A model generated the notes under the pieces. The model saw only the letters and a program-made list of their open reading frames with translations. It had not been told where the DNA came from and ran no database searches. Positions 42,294 through 50,736 of a DNA stretch of 64,000 bases are shown in pieces. A program made the translations under genes and the position numbers. Positions within the stretch are counted from its first letter, which is position 1. Each line of letters begins with the position of its first letter. This DNA is from Pseudonocardia sp. HH130629-09 (GTDB lineage: Bacteria; Actinomycetota; Actinomycetes; Mycobacteriales; Pseudonocardiaceae): the NCBI RefSeq assembly GCF_001294645.1, contig NZ_CP011868.1:620001-684000 (forward strand). Reading direction: 5' to 3'.

Positions 42294-43819
42294 TGAGCAC
42301 CGGCCACGGCTCGGCGACCGTCGAGGACCTCGCGGCCCGACGTCTGTCCCGCCTGGCCGGAACCACCCCCGCCGCCGACCTGGTCGCTGCCGCAGGTCGC
42401 CGGGAGGACTTCGCTGGGTGGCTGCTCCACGTCACCCCTGCCGCCGGATGTGCCCACCCGATCCGCCTGTCCGGGACGGTGTTCCGGGTCGAGGAAGCCA
42501 CCGGCCGCATCACCGGCGAGCGCCACACCGCGGAGATGCCCGACGGGCTGATCTACACCGCCTGCGGCAACCGCCGCGCGAGCGTCTGCCCCTCGTGCGC
42601 CGAGACCTACCGCGCCGACACCTTCCAGCTCGTCACCGCCGGACTGGTCGGCGGCAAAGGCACCCCGGCCAGCGTCGCGGGGCACCCGTGCGTGTTCCTG
42701 ACCGTCACCGCGCCCTCGTTCGGCCCGGTCCACGCCCACCGCACCGATCGGAAAGGCCGGCCTCTTCCGTGCCGCCCCCGCCGCGACGAGACGAGCTGCG
42801 AGCACGGGACCGAGCACGCCTGCTGGGAACGCCACACCGCCGACGACCCGCGCGTGGGCCGGCCGCTGTGCCTGGACTGCTACGACCACCCGCACCAGGC
42901 GGTGTGGAACCTGCACGTCGGCGAACTCTGGCGCCGCACGATGATCGCCGCGACCCGCAACCTGCGGCAGCTCGAGAAGCTCACCGGCGCCAAGCTCCGG
43001 CTGAGCTACACCAAGGTCGCGGAGTTCCAGGCCCGCGGCGCCGTGCACCTGCACGCCCTGGTCCGCCTCGACGGCCGCGACCCCGCCGCCACCCACCGCA
43101 GCCTTCCGCCCCCGCCCGGAGTGTCCGCCGCACAGATCGCGCAACTGCTGCGCTGTGCGGCCGTCGAGACCTCGTTCACCACCGCCCCGCACCCGGCCCG
43201 CCCCGAGGGCTGGCCGATCGGCTGGGGTGAGCAGGTCGATCCCCGCCCGGTCCGGCTCGCTCCTCGCGATCTCGACGACGCCGCGGAGATCACCACGACC
43301 GCCGTCGCCGCCTACCTCGCCAAGTACGCGACCAAGGCGACGGAGACCGCCGGGCACCTGTCGACGCGGTTGCGGCCGGACACGGTGCGCTCCTACACCG
43401 ACCACACCACCCACACCGGCCGCCAGATCGACGCCTGCTGGCGGATCGGGCAGCGGCCCGGTGGCTGGGACCCCGAGGAGTGGTCGGCCTCGTGGGGACG
43501 GTTGTGGCGGTGGGCGCACATGCTCGGGTTCGCCGGTCACTTCTCCACCCGCTCCCGCCGGTACTCGACGACTCTCACGGCGTTGCGGCAGGCGCGTCGG
43601 GACTGGCAACGCAGCCACGCCAGCCCCCGCCCCGCCGCTGAGGACGTCGAGCGTCTGGATGAGGGCGAGGACACCACCGAGGTGGTCATCTCCTCGCTGC
43701 ACTTCGCCGGGATCGGCTGGCACACCACCGCCGACGCGCTACTGGCCAACACCGCTGCCGCCCAGGCCCGGGCCAGGAGGCGTGCCGCCCGCGAGGAACT
43801 GGCCACCACGACCGCATGA
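42293..43819 (+). CDS. RepSA-like rolling-circle replication initiator
   Basis: A 508-residue initiator of the pSAM2 RepSA type. A zinc-finger-like ASVCPSCAETYRADTF lies near residue 100, and further Cys/His pairs lie near 170 (SCEHGTEHACWERH). The HUH motif is AVHLHALVRLDG (about residue 250) and the nicking Tyr region is AAYLAKYATKATE (about 340). It nicks the excised circular element at its double-strand origin, which is probably within or near the gene as in pSAM2. ATG 42293 overlaps the previous stop. Confidence 0.9.
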   Translation: MSTGHGSATVEDLAARRLSRLAGTTPAADLVAAAGRREDFAGWLLHVTPAAGCAHPIRLSGTVFRVEEATGRITGERHTAEMPDGLIYTACGNRRASVCPSCAETYRADTFQLVTAGLVGGKGTPASVAGHPCVFLTVTAPSFGPVHAHRTDRKGRPLPCRPRRDETSCEHGTEHACWERHTADDPRVGRPLCLDCYDHPHQAVWNLHVGELWRRTMIAATRNLRQLEKLTGAKLRLSYTKVAEFQARGAVHLHALVRLDGRDPAATHRSLPPPPGVSAAQIAQLLRCAAVETSFTTAPHPARPEGWPIGWGEQVDPRPVRLAPRDLDDAAEITTTAVAAYLAKYATKATETAGHLSTRLRPDTVRSYTDHTTHTGRQIDACWRIGQRPGGWDPEEWSASWGRLWRWAHMLGFAGHFSTRSRRYSTTLTALRQARRDWQRSHASPRPAAEDVERLDEGEDTTEVVISSLHFAGIGWHTTADALLANTAAAQARARRRAAREELATTTA

Positions 43820-43834
43820 GCCCTGGGAGACCCC

Positions 43835-44023
43835 ATGAACCGCGTGTTCCTCACGGCGGAGGAAGCCGCCGACGCACTGCACATCAGCCGCAGCAAGGTC
43901 TACGACCTGATCCGCAACGGCGACATCGTCTCGATCAAGATCGGCCGACTCCGTCGCGTCCCGGTCGACGCCGTGCAGGACTTCGCCCGGCGGCTGATCG
44001 AGGCGGGGGAGGACGCCGCATGA
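43835..44023 (+). CDS. Excisionase-type helix-turn-helix protein
   Basis: A 62-residue winged helix: FLTAEEAADALHISRSKVYDL, then RNGDIVSIKIGRLRRVPVDAV. It is homologous to the protein at 27729. It controls the direction of recombination by the coupled integrase; the TGA overlaps the integrase ATG (ATGA). This xis-int order is standard for AICEs. Confidence 0.88.
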   Translation: MNRVFLTAEEAADALHISRSKVYDLIRNGDIVSIKIGRLRRVPVDAVQDFARRLIEAGEDAA

Positions 44024-45177
44024 GCAAGAACGTCAACGGCGACGGCAGCGTCTGGAAGCGCAACGACGGCCGCTGGTCCGGCGCCGCCTACGTGAGCACC
44101 AGCACCGGCCGGATCGAGCGCCGCTACGTCTACGGGAAGACGAAGAAGGAGGCGCTGAGCAAGCTCGTCGGCCTCCAGGGTCGCCACGACAAGGGCATCC
44201 CGGCCGGGCCGACCAAGCTCACCGTGGAGCAGTTTCTGACCGAGTGGCTGGACCACATCAAGCTGCACGTGCGGCCTCAGACCTGGGCGGGCTACGAGAG
44301 CAACGTGCGCAACCACCTCGTGCCGAGGCTCGGCAGGAAGAAGGTCACCACACTCTCGGTGCGCGACGTCCGGCTCATGGTCGACGACCTGAAGGCCGGC
44401 GGTACCAGTGCGCGCATGGTCCAGTGGATCCACTCCACGCTCCGGGTCGCATTGCAGCACGCCGTTTCCGAGGAGCTGGTGACCCGCAACGTCGCCCGCA
44501 GCGTCCGGGTCGCCCAGCCGCCGCGCGACACCCTGAGCGAGCCGCTGACCGCCGACGAGGCCACGGCGTTCCTGCGGGCGGTCAAGACGCACCGGCTGCA
44601 CGGGCTCTGGGTGACCGTCCTCGTGCTCGGCCTGCGGCGCTCGGAGGTGTGCGGGCTGCACTGGGACGACGTCGATCTCGACCGCGGCACCCTCAAGATC
44701 CAGCGCGGACTACAGCGCACCGGGGGACGGTTGCAGGAGCTGCCGACCAAAACCCGGCGGTCCCGCCGGACGGTGCCGCTGCCCGCGATGGTCGTCGACG
44801 CCCTGCGCGAGCACCAGGAGTGCCAGCGCGCCGAGCGGACCGCGGCCGTGCGGGGGACCTGGACGGACACGCCGTACGTGTTCACCTCGTCGGTCGGCAC
44901 CCCACTCGAACCGCGGACCCTGACCCGCACGTTCCACGCGCTGCTCGAACGGCACGGGTTCCGCAGGGTGCGGCTGCACGACCTCCGGCACACCTGCGTG
45001 AGCCTGCTGCTCTCGCTCGGCGTGCACCCGCGGATCGTCATGGAGATCGTCGGCCACAGCGCGATCGAGATGACGATGAACGTCTACGGTCACGTCACTC
45101 TCGACAGCCAGCGTGACGCACTGGACCTGCTGAACACCCAGCTCGGCGCCGGTGCCGAGAACCCCGGCGAGCACTGA
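44020..45177 (+). CDS. Tyrosine integrase of the AICE
   Basis: A 385-residue integrase. The arm-binding N-terminus is NGDGSVWKRNDGRWSGAAYV; the core-binding domain has TWAGYESNVRNHLVPRLG. Catalytic residues are Arg in LGLRRSEVCGLHWDD, HDLRHTCVSLLLSLG, HSAIEM and Tyr in NVYGHVTLD. The stop is 61 bases from the 3' end of tRNA-Pro, so that tRNA gene is the predicted attB. It lacks the Cys-rich insert of the integrases at 27914 and 57471. Confidence 0.93.
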   Translation: MSKNVNGDGSVWKRNDGRWSGAAYVSTSTGRIERRYVYGKTKKEALSKLVGLQGRHDKGIPAGPTKLTVEQFLTEWLDHIKLHVRPQTWAGYESNVRNHLVPRLGRKKVTTLSVRDVRLMVDDLKAGGTSARMVQWIHSTLRVALQHAVSEELVTRNVARSVRVAQPPRDTLSEPLTADEATAFLRAVKTHRLHGLWVTVLVLGLRRSEVCGLHWDDVDLDRGTLKIQRGLQRTGGRLQELPTKTRRSRRTVPLPAMVVDALREHQECQRAERTAAVRGTWTDTPYVFTSSVGTPLEPRTLTRTFHALLERHGFRRVRLHDLRHTCVSLLLSLGVHPRIVMEIVGHSAIEMTMNVYGHVTLDSQRDALDLLNTQLGAGAENPGEH

Positions 45178-45238
45178 GGTTGCTGTCAGATGCCGCTGTC
45201 AACCGCCTCCGGAACGCCGCTCGCGGCGACGTTTCCGC

Positions 45239-45315
45239 TGGTCGGGGTGGCGGGATTTGAACCCACGGCCCCTCGCTCCCAAAGCGAGTGCGCTACCAAG
45301 CTGCGCCACACCCCG
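45239..45315 (-). tRNA. tRNA-Pro (anticodon TGG)
   Basis: On the minus strand it reads CGGGGTGTGGCGCAGCTTGG, with a 7-bp acceptor stem (CGGGGTG/CACCCCG), anticodon loop TTTGGGA giving TGG, T-arm GTGGGTTCAAATCCCGC and an encoded CCA end. It is next to the AICE integrase, which is the usual attachment arrangement. Intact cloverleaf, so the element preserved the tRNA. Confidence 0.95.
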
Positions 45316-45422
45316 TCGCCCGCATTCTAGCCCTGCGCCTGTCCCGCTCGTCCGCCGCCGTCGACGCCGGGTGTGTCCTGCGCGACAGCGACCGGCCGTT
45401 GATCCGTCCGCTCTCCCCTTCT

Positions 45423-45441
45423 TAAGGTAAGCCTTCCCTTA
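45423..45441 (+). promoter_or_regulatory. DtxR/IdeR-type iron box
   Basis: TAAGGTAAG-C-CTTCCCTTA: a 19-base dyad with 9-base arms and one mismatch. It matches the actinobacterial iron box (TTAGGTTAGSCTAACCTAA) at 14 of 19 positions. It lies 18 bases upstream of the glutamate-synthase-like start, before its AAGGAGGAG ribosome site, a position suited to repression when iron is plentiful. Confidence 0.75.
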
Positions 45442-45459
45442 CTGAAGGAGGAGCGCCAC

Positions 45460-48400
45460 GTGGCACCGTCCGGACTGCACGACCCCACCGCGGAGCACGC
45501 GAGCTGCGGCGTCGGGCTGATCGTCCGCAAGGACGGGGTGCAGACCCACGACGTGCTCGCCCTCGCTCATCGTGCCCTCTGCGCCGTGCCGCACCGCGGC
45601 GGGATGTCCGCCGAGGGCGTCGGCGACGGCGGCGGGGTCTCGGTGGACCTCTCGGTGTCGTTCTTCTCCCGGCTCGCCGGCCGCGAGCTGGCTCCGGGAC
45701 GGTTCGCCGTCGCGAACGTCTTCCTCCCCGCCGACCCGGAACGCGCCGCGGCGGCCGCGGCGCTGGTCACACTCACCCTCACCGCGCACGGCTGCACGGT
45801 CCTGGCCGTCCGCGACGTGCCGGTCGATCCGTCGGTGCTGCGCCCCGCGGCCGCCGCACAGCAGCTCCCGGTTCGGCAGTGGATCGTCGAGGTCCCCGAC
45901 GTCGCCGACCCGGAGCGCCTGGCGCACGGCATCCTGCTCGACGTCGAGTCGGTCGCCTACACCGACGAGACCGTCGCCGGCCTCTACCCGCTCAGCCTCT
46001 CGACCCGCACCCAGGTCCTCAAGGGACGACTGAATTCGTGGGAGGTCGTGCCGTACTTCGCCGATCTCACCGACCCCGAGCACCGGGTGCGCAGCCTCTA
46101 CTTCCACACCCGCTTCTCCACCAACACCGACCCGCACCCGTCGATGGCGCAGCCCTTCCGGCTGCTCGCGCACAACGGCGAGCTCAACACCGACCGCAAG
46201 AACCGGATCGCCGACGAGGCACTCGCCCGCGCCCGGGGCCGCCGGATCGTGCGGCCGCCCGGGCAGTCCGACAGCGCGCGGTTCGACCAGACCCTGCACG
46301 CACGTGTGGCGGGCGACGGGCTCGACCTCGTCGCGGCCGTCGTCGCCGCGATGCCTCCGGCCTGGGAGAACGACCGCACGTTGCCCGGGCCGGTGCGTGC
46401 GATGCTGGAGTACCGGTCGCTGGTCGAGGAGATCAACGACGGCCCGGCCGCGCTGGTCTTCTCCGACGGCGAGGTCATCGGTGCCCGTCTCGACCGGCTC
46501 GGCCTGCGTCCCCTGCGGACCTGCGAGACCGCCGACTACCTGACCGTCTCCTCGGAGGCGGGCCAGTTCCCGTTCCCCGACGACGACGTGCTGCGCCGCG
46601 GCCGTATCGAGGCCGGCGGCATGCTGTGGTGGAGCACCCGTGATCATCGCACCTACGACACCGCGCAGACCCTGGAGCTGCTCGCCGTCCGCGCCGACCA
46701 CGAGGCCCTCCTGGCCGGGGCGCGGACACCGGCGGCCGAGCTCCCGGCCGCACCCGGGGCCCCCGAGAAGGCCGTGGGCGACGACCTCACCGTCCACCAG
46801 CGCTACGTCGCCTACGGCCTCGACGCCGAGGCGTTCCGCGTCCTGCTCGACCCGATGCTCGACACCGGCACCGAACGCGTCTCGGCCATGGGTTACGGCA
46901 ACGCCATCAACGCCCTCAGCGACCGCGAGGGCGGCGTCGCGCACTTCTTCTCCCAGCGCTTCGCCCAGGTCACCAACCCGCCGCTGGACCCGATCCGCGA
47001 GGCCGACGGCATGACCCTGCGCGTCGCGCTCGGTGCCCGTCCGGTGCACGACGGCCCGTTCCACCGCATCGTCCTCGACTCGCCCGTGCTCGACGCCGAC
47101 GGCCTCGCCCGCATCGAGGCCCAGCAGGTCGTCCCGGTCGGCCGGTTCGCGCTGCTGCACGAGCCGGGGACGCTGGAGGCCACGGTCGAGGGACTGTGCG
47201 CGGAGGTCGTCGCCTTCGTCCGCGACCGCGGTGGCATCGCCGTCCTCGACGACCGCGCCGTCGCCCGCGGCCGGGCCGCGGTCCCCGCGGCGCTCGCCGT
47301 CGCCGCGGTGAACCGTTCCCTGGTCGCGGCCGGTCTGCGGCCCGCGGTGTCGCTGGTCGTCGCGACCGGGCAGGTCTGCTCGGCGCACCACCTCGCCGTC
47401 GTCCTGGGGTTCGGGGCGTCGGCGGTGCACCCGCACACCGCGCACCTGCGCGCGGTCCAGCAGCACCCCGACGACCCCGGCGCGGCGTTCGCGCGCTTCC
47501 GCGCCGCGGCGGAGAAGTCCCTGCTCAAGACCATGGCCCGGGTTGGGCTGTGCACGATGGAGAGCTACGTCGGCGGCGAGTTCTTCGAGTCCGCCTACCT
47601 CGACACCCGCGACCCGGTGCTCGCCCGCTGGCTCCCCGAGGTCGACTCCCCGGTCGGCGGTGCCGGCTTCACCGACGTCGAGCGCTCGGTCCGCGACTGG
47701 CACGCTCGCGCGCTGACCGTCACCGGCCCCGAGGACCTCCCGCAGCTCGGCCTGTTCAAGGAACGCTCCGACGGCGCCGGGCACTCCTACGGCGCCGCCG
47801 CCGTCACCGCCTTCACCGGTCTGGTCGACGAACGGGCCGGCCTCACCGCGGGCACGGTCGACCGCGAGCTCCGGCTGCTGCCGCTCGCCGCGCTCACCGA
47901 CTCCCTCGGCCTGCACGACGACGCCTACGTCCACACCGGACTGGGTGCGCTCACCGACGCCGAGATCGACGCGTCCGCGCCCACGCCCGGCTACCGCGAG
48001 CTCGTCCGGTCCCTCGCCGCCGAGCGCGAGCGGCGCCCGTCCGCGCTGCGCGACGTCCTGGTCCTGCCGCCGGACCTGCGCGACGGCGATCCCGCCGCCG
48101 CGCTCGACCGCATCGACCCGCACGGCAACGCCTGCATCGCCGTGCGCGGGTTGCGCCGCGACGGCGACCTGCTGTACGTCGACGGCGACGCCGGCCCGCT
48201 GGCGTCCTGGCTGACCGAGCGGCTCGGGGTGTCCGTCGAACGCCTCGACCACCGCACCCTGCGGGTGGCCGCGACGGGGACGGCTGCGGACCGGCTGGAC
48301 CTGCTCGTCACCGCCCCCGACCCGGTCCCGCTGTCGCAGGTACAGCCCGCCTCGGAGATCACCCGCACCCTCGCCTCGGGCGCGATGAGCCACGGCGCCC

Positions 48401-50736
48401 TCATCGCCGGGGCGCACGAGGCCGTCGCCCACGGCACCAACATGGTCGGCGGGCTGTCCAACTGCGGCGAGGGCGGCGAGTCCCGCAGTCGGTTCGGCAC
48501 CATCCGCGGTTCCCGGGTCAAGCAGTTCGCCTCCGGACGGTTCGGGGTGTGGGCGGGCTACCTCGCCGACCCGATGCTCGACCAGGTCGAGATCAAGATC
48601 GCGCAGGGGGCCAAGCCCGGCGAGGGCGGCCAGCTGCCCGGCGCCAAGGTGACCGTCGACATCGCCGCCGCCCGCGGCGCGACGCCCGGGGTCGAGCTGG
48701 TGTCCCCGCCGCCGCACCACGACACCTACTCCATCGAGGATCTCGCCCAGCTCATCCACGACGCCACCGCGGCGCGGGTGAGGGTCGTGGTCAAGCTGGT
48801 GTCCTCGGAGGGCATCGGGACGATCGCCGTCGGCGTCGCGAAGGCCGGGGCGCACGTCATCAACGTCGCCGGCAACACCGGCGGCACCGGCGCCGCCAAC
48901 GTCACCAGCCTCAAGTTCGCCGGGCGCTCCGCGGAGCTGGGCGTCGCCGAGGTGCACCAGGCGCTGTCCGCGCACGGTCTGCGCGACGCCGTCGAGCTGC
49001 GCTGCTCCGGGGCGCACCAGACCGGCGGCGACGTCGTCGTCTCCGCGCTGCTCGGCGCCGACTCCTTCGAGTTCGGGACGACCGCGCTGATGATGCTGCG
49101 CTGCGTCATGGCGAAGAACTGCAACGTGAAGTGCCCGGCCGGGATCACCACCGACGCCGACGCCTTCGACGGCGACCCCCGCGCGCTGGCCCAGTACCTG
49201 CTCGGCGTCGCCCACGAGGTCCGCGAGATCCTCGCCGGCCTCGGGCTGCGCAGCCTGCGCGAGGCCCGCGGCCGGGCCGACCTGCTGCACCTCGCCCGGC
49301 ACCCGTCGCTGGTCGGGCGGCTGGACCTGCGCCGTCTGCTGCACCGCGTCACGACCCCGCAGGTCGCCGACCCGGTGCGGGTCGGCGCTCACCACGACCA
49401 CGACGAGCGGTGGTCGGCCACCGTCCGGGCGGCCCTGGCCCGTGGGGAGTCCGGAGTGGACATCGACGGCGGCGTGCTGGGCAACCGGCACCGATCCGTG
49501 GGCGGGCGCCTCGCCGTCGACGTGGAGCGGATGCTGAACCACGAGCACGTCCCCGGTCCGGCACTCGTCGACGACCGAGGCCGCCGGTTCCTGCCGCAGC
49601 GGTGGCTGCGGGTCCGCACCCACGGCGCCGCGGGACAGTCGTTCGGGCTGTTCTGCAACGACGGGATGTGGCTCGTCCACACCGGCACCGCCAACGACGG
49701 CGTCGGCAAGTCAGCCTGCGGCGGCACCATCGCGGTCCGGTCGCCCGGCACCGTGCACGACGACCGGCCCGGCACCAACGTGCTCGTCGGCAACTTCGTG
49801 CTGTTCGGGGCCACCGGCGGCCGGCTGTTCGTGCAGGGCGAGGCGGGGGACCGGTTCGCGGTGCGGAACTCCGGGGCGAGCGCCGTCGTCGAGGGGCTCG
49901 GCGACTTCGGCTGCGAGTACATGACCGGCGGGGCCGTGCTGAACCTCGGCGCCGCCGGGTCGGGTCTGGGCAACGGCATGTCCGGCGGGTTCCTCTACCA
50001 GTACGACCCGGCCGGGACGGTCGGGTTCTCGACCGACTCGGTCGACGTCGCACCGGTCTCGGGGTTCCACACGACCGCCGTCCGGCTGCTGCTGGAGTGG
50101 CACGCCGAGGCGACCGGTTCGCCGCTCGCCACCCGGCTGCTCGAGGACTGGGAGCGCGAGCGCGCGCACCTGCTCGTCGCGACCCCGCGGTCGCTGCGGC
50201 TCTACCAGGACGCCGGGGAGATCCTCGCCGCCCGCACCCGGCGCGAGCTCGTCGACGAGCTCGCCGCCGCCCTCGCCGCGCACCAGCTGCGGCGGCACAA
50301 GCTGGCCCAGCGCGACGGCGTCCCCGTCGCGTCCGGGGTGGTACCCGACGGCGACGCCGGGGAGGAGATGTTCGTCCTGCTCAACGGACTGACCGTGCAG
50401 ACCGTCGCCGAGGAGGTCGCCGCGCGCCGCGGCGTTCCCGTCCGCACGCTGCTGCTCACCGAGGACCATGCCGTCCGGACGCGGCTGGTGCGCTACGCCC
50501 GCGACGCGCTGGCCGGCTACACCGACGACGAGCTCGCCGTACTGGTCTCGGACAAGCGCGTCGGCGACCTCAAGCGCTCCCTCGCCCGGCGTGACGTGTA
50601 CGGCACCGACAGCCCCGGCACCTACGGCTGGATCCTCGCCCAGGACGCTGCCAACACCGCACGCCTCGGTCGGATCCCGAGCGTCGAGGAGCTGTTCGCG
50701 GCCCGCGCCGCACCGGACCTGGTGGGTGCCCCGTGA
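45460..50736 (+). CDS. Glutamate-synthase-like large subunit with C-terminal extension
   Basis: A 1758-residue GltB homologue. The class II amidotransferase has Cys16 as predicted nucleophile after propeptide removal (HASCGVGLIV), RFSTNTDPHPSMAQPFRLL and LAHNGELNTDRKNR. The central and FMN domains follow (GEGGESRSRFGTIRGSRVKQ, KPGEGGQLPGAKV). The 3Fe-4S cysteines appear as Cys1215, 1221, 1225 (CVMAKNCNVKCPAG); the second gap is one residue shorter than in typical GltB. GXGXG repeats include HTGTANDGVGKSACGG. About 130 extra residues follow after 1620. The partner gene is a diflavin reductase, not GltD. GTG 45460 follows AAGGAGGAG. Confidence 0.9.
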   Translation: MAPSGLHDPTAEHASCGVGLIVRKDGVQTHDVLALAHRALCAVPHRGGMSAEGVGDGGGVSVDLSVSFFSRLAGRELAPGRFAVANVFLPADPERAAAAAALVTLTLTAHGCTVLAVRDVPVDPSVLRPAAAAQQLPVRQWIVEVPDVADPERLAHGILLDVESVAYTDETVAGLYPLSLSTRTQVLKGRLNSWEVVPYFADLTDPEHRVRSLYFHTRFSTNTDPHPSMAQPFRLLAHNGELNTDRKNRIADEALARARGRRIVRPPGQSDSARFDQTLHARVAGDGLDLVAAVVAAMPPAWENDRTLPGPVRAMLEYRSLVEEINDGPAALVFSDGEVIGARLDRLGLRPLRTCETADYLTVSSEAGQFPFPDDDVLRRGRIEAGGMLWWSTRDHRTYDTAQTLELLAVRADHEALLAGARTPAAELPAAPGAPEKAVGDDLTVHQRYVAYGLDAEAFRVLLDPMLDTGTERVSAMGYGNAINALSDREGGVAHFFSQRFAQVTNPPLDPIREADGMTLRVALGARPVHDGPFHRIVLDSPVLDADGLARIEAQQVVPVGRFALLHEPGTLEATVEGLCAEVVAFVRDRGGIAVLDDRAVARGRAAVPAALAVAAVNRSLVAAGLRPAVSLVVATGQVCSAHHLAVVLGFGASAVHPHTAHLRAVQQHPDDPGAAFARFRAAAEKSLLKTMARVGLCTMESYVGGEFFESAYLDTRDPVLARWLPEVDSPVGGAGFTDVERSVRDWHARALTVTGPEDLPQLGLFKERSDGAGHSYGAAAVTAFTGLVDERAGLTAGTVDRELRLLPLAALTDSLGLHDDAYVHTGLGALTDAEIDASAPTPGYRELVRSLAAERERRPSALRDVLVLPPDLRDGDPAAALDRIDPHGNACIAVRGLRRDGDLLYVDGDAGPLASWLTERLGVSVERLDHRTLRVAATGTAADRLDLLVTAPDPVPLSQVQPASEITRTLASGAMSHGALIAGAHEAVAHGTNMVGGLSNCGEGGESRSRFGTIRGSRVKQFASGRFGVWAGYLADPMLDQVEIKIAQGAKPGEGGQLPGAKVTVDIAAARGATPGVELVSPPPHHDTYSIEDLAQLIHDATAARVRVVVKLVSSEGIGTIAVGVAKAGAHVINVAGNTGGTGAANVTSLKFAGRSAELGVAEVHQALSAHGLRDAVELRCSGAHQTGGDVVVSALLGADSFEFGTTALMMLRCVMAKNCNVKCPAGITTDADAFDGDPRALAQYLLGVAHEVREILAGLGLRSLREARGRADLLHLARHPSLVGRLDLRRLLHRVTTPQVADPVRVGAHHDHDERWSATVRAALARGESGVDIDGGVLGNRHRSVGGRLAVDVERMLNHEHVPGPALVDDRGRRFLPQRWLRVRTHGAAGQSFGLFCNDGMWLVHTGTANDGVGKSACGGTIAVRSPGTVHDDRPGTNVLVGNFVLFGATGGRLFVQGEAGDRFAVRNSGASAVVEGLGDFGCEYMTGGAVLNLGAAGSGLGNGMSGGFLYQYDPAGTVGFSTDSVDVAPVSGFHTTAVRLLLEWHAEATGSPLATRLLEDWERERAHLLVATPRSLRLYQDAGEILAARTRRELVDELAAALAAHQLRRHKLAQRDGVPVASGVVPDGDAGEEMFVLLNGLTVQTVAEEVAARRGVPVRTLLLTEDHAVRTRLVRYARDALAGYTDDELAVLVSDKRVGDLKRSLARRDVYGTDSPGTYGWILAQDAANTARLGRIPSVEELFAARAAPDLVGAP

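Larger units (their letters stand above)
37840..45238 (+). mobile_element. AICE of pSAM2 type next to tRNA-Pro
   Basis: Contiguous modules are regulation/immunity (HD, NUDIX, XRE), SCO3933-like protein, transfer (membrane protein, FtsK), replication (RepSA-like), and integration (xis, int), ending at a tRNA gene. All frames are intact. The left limit is uncertain: I found no copy of the tRNA-Pro 3' end upstream in the window, so attL was either lost with the IS rearrangements or diverged. Genes at 36826-37594 could be cargo. Confidence 0.8.

Noticed and set aside
45210-45232. Terminator after the AICE integrase
   Set aside because: CGCCGC-TC-GCGGCG pairs, but the loop is only 2 bases and the stem short, so it is not a convincing terminator.
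45439-49680. A 1413-codon open frame on the minus strand opposite the GltB-like gene
   Set aside because: It mirrors the codon periodicity of the high-GC plus-strand gene. The translation is rich in Arg, Gly, Val and Asp repeats with no domain, while the plus strand holds every GltB motif.
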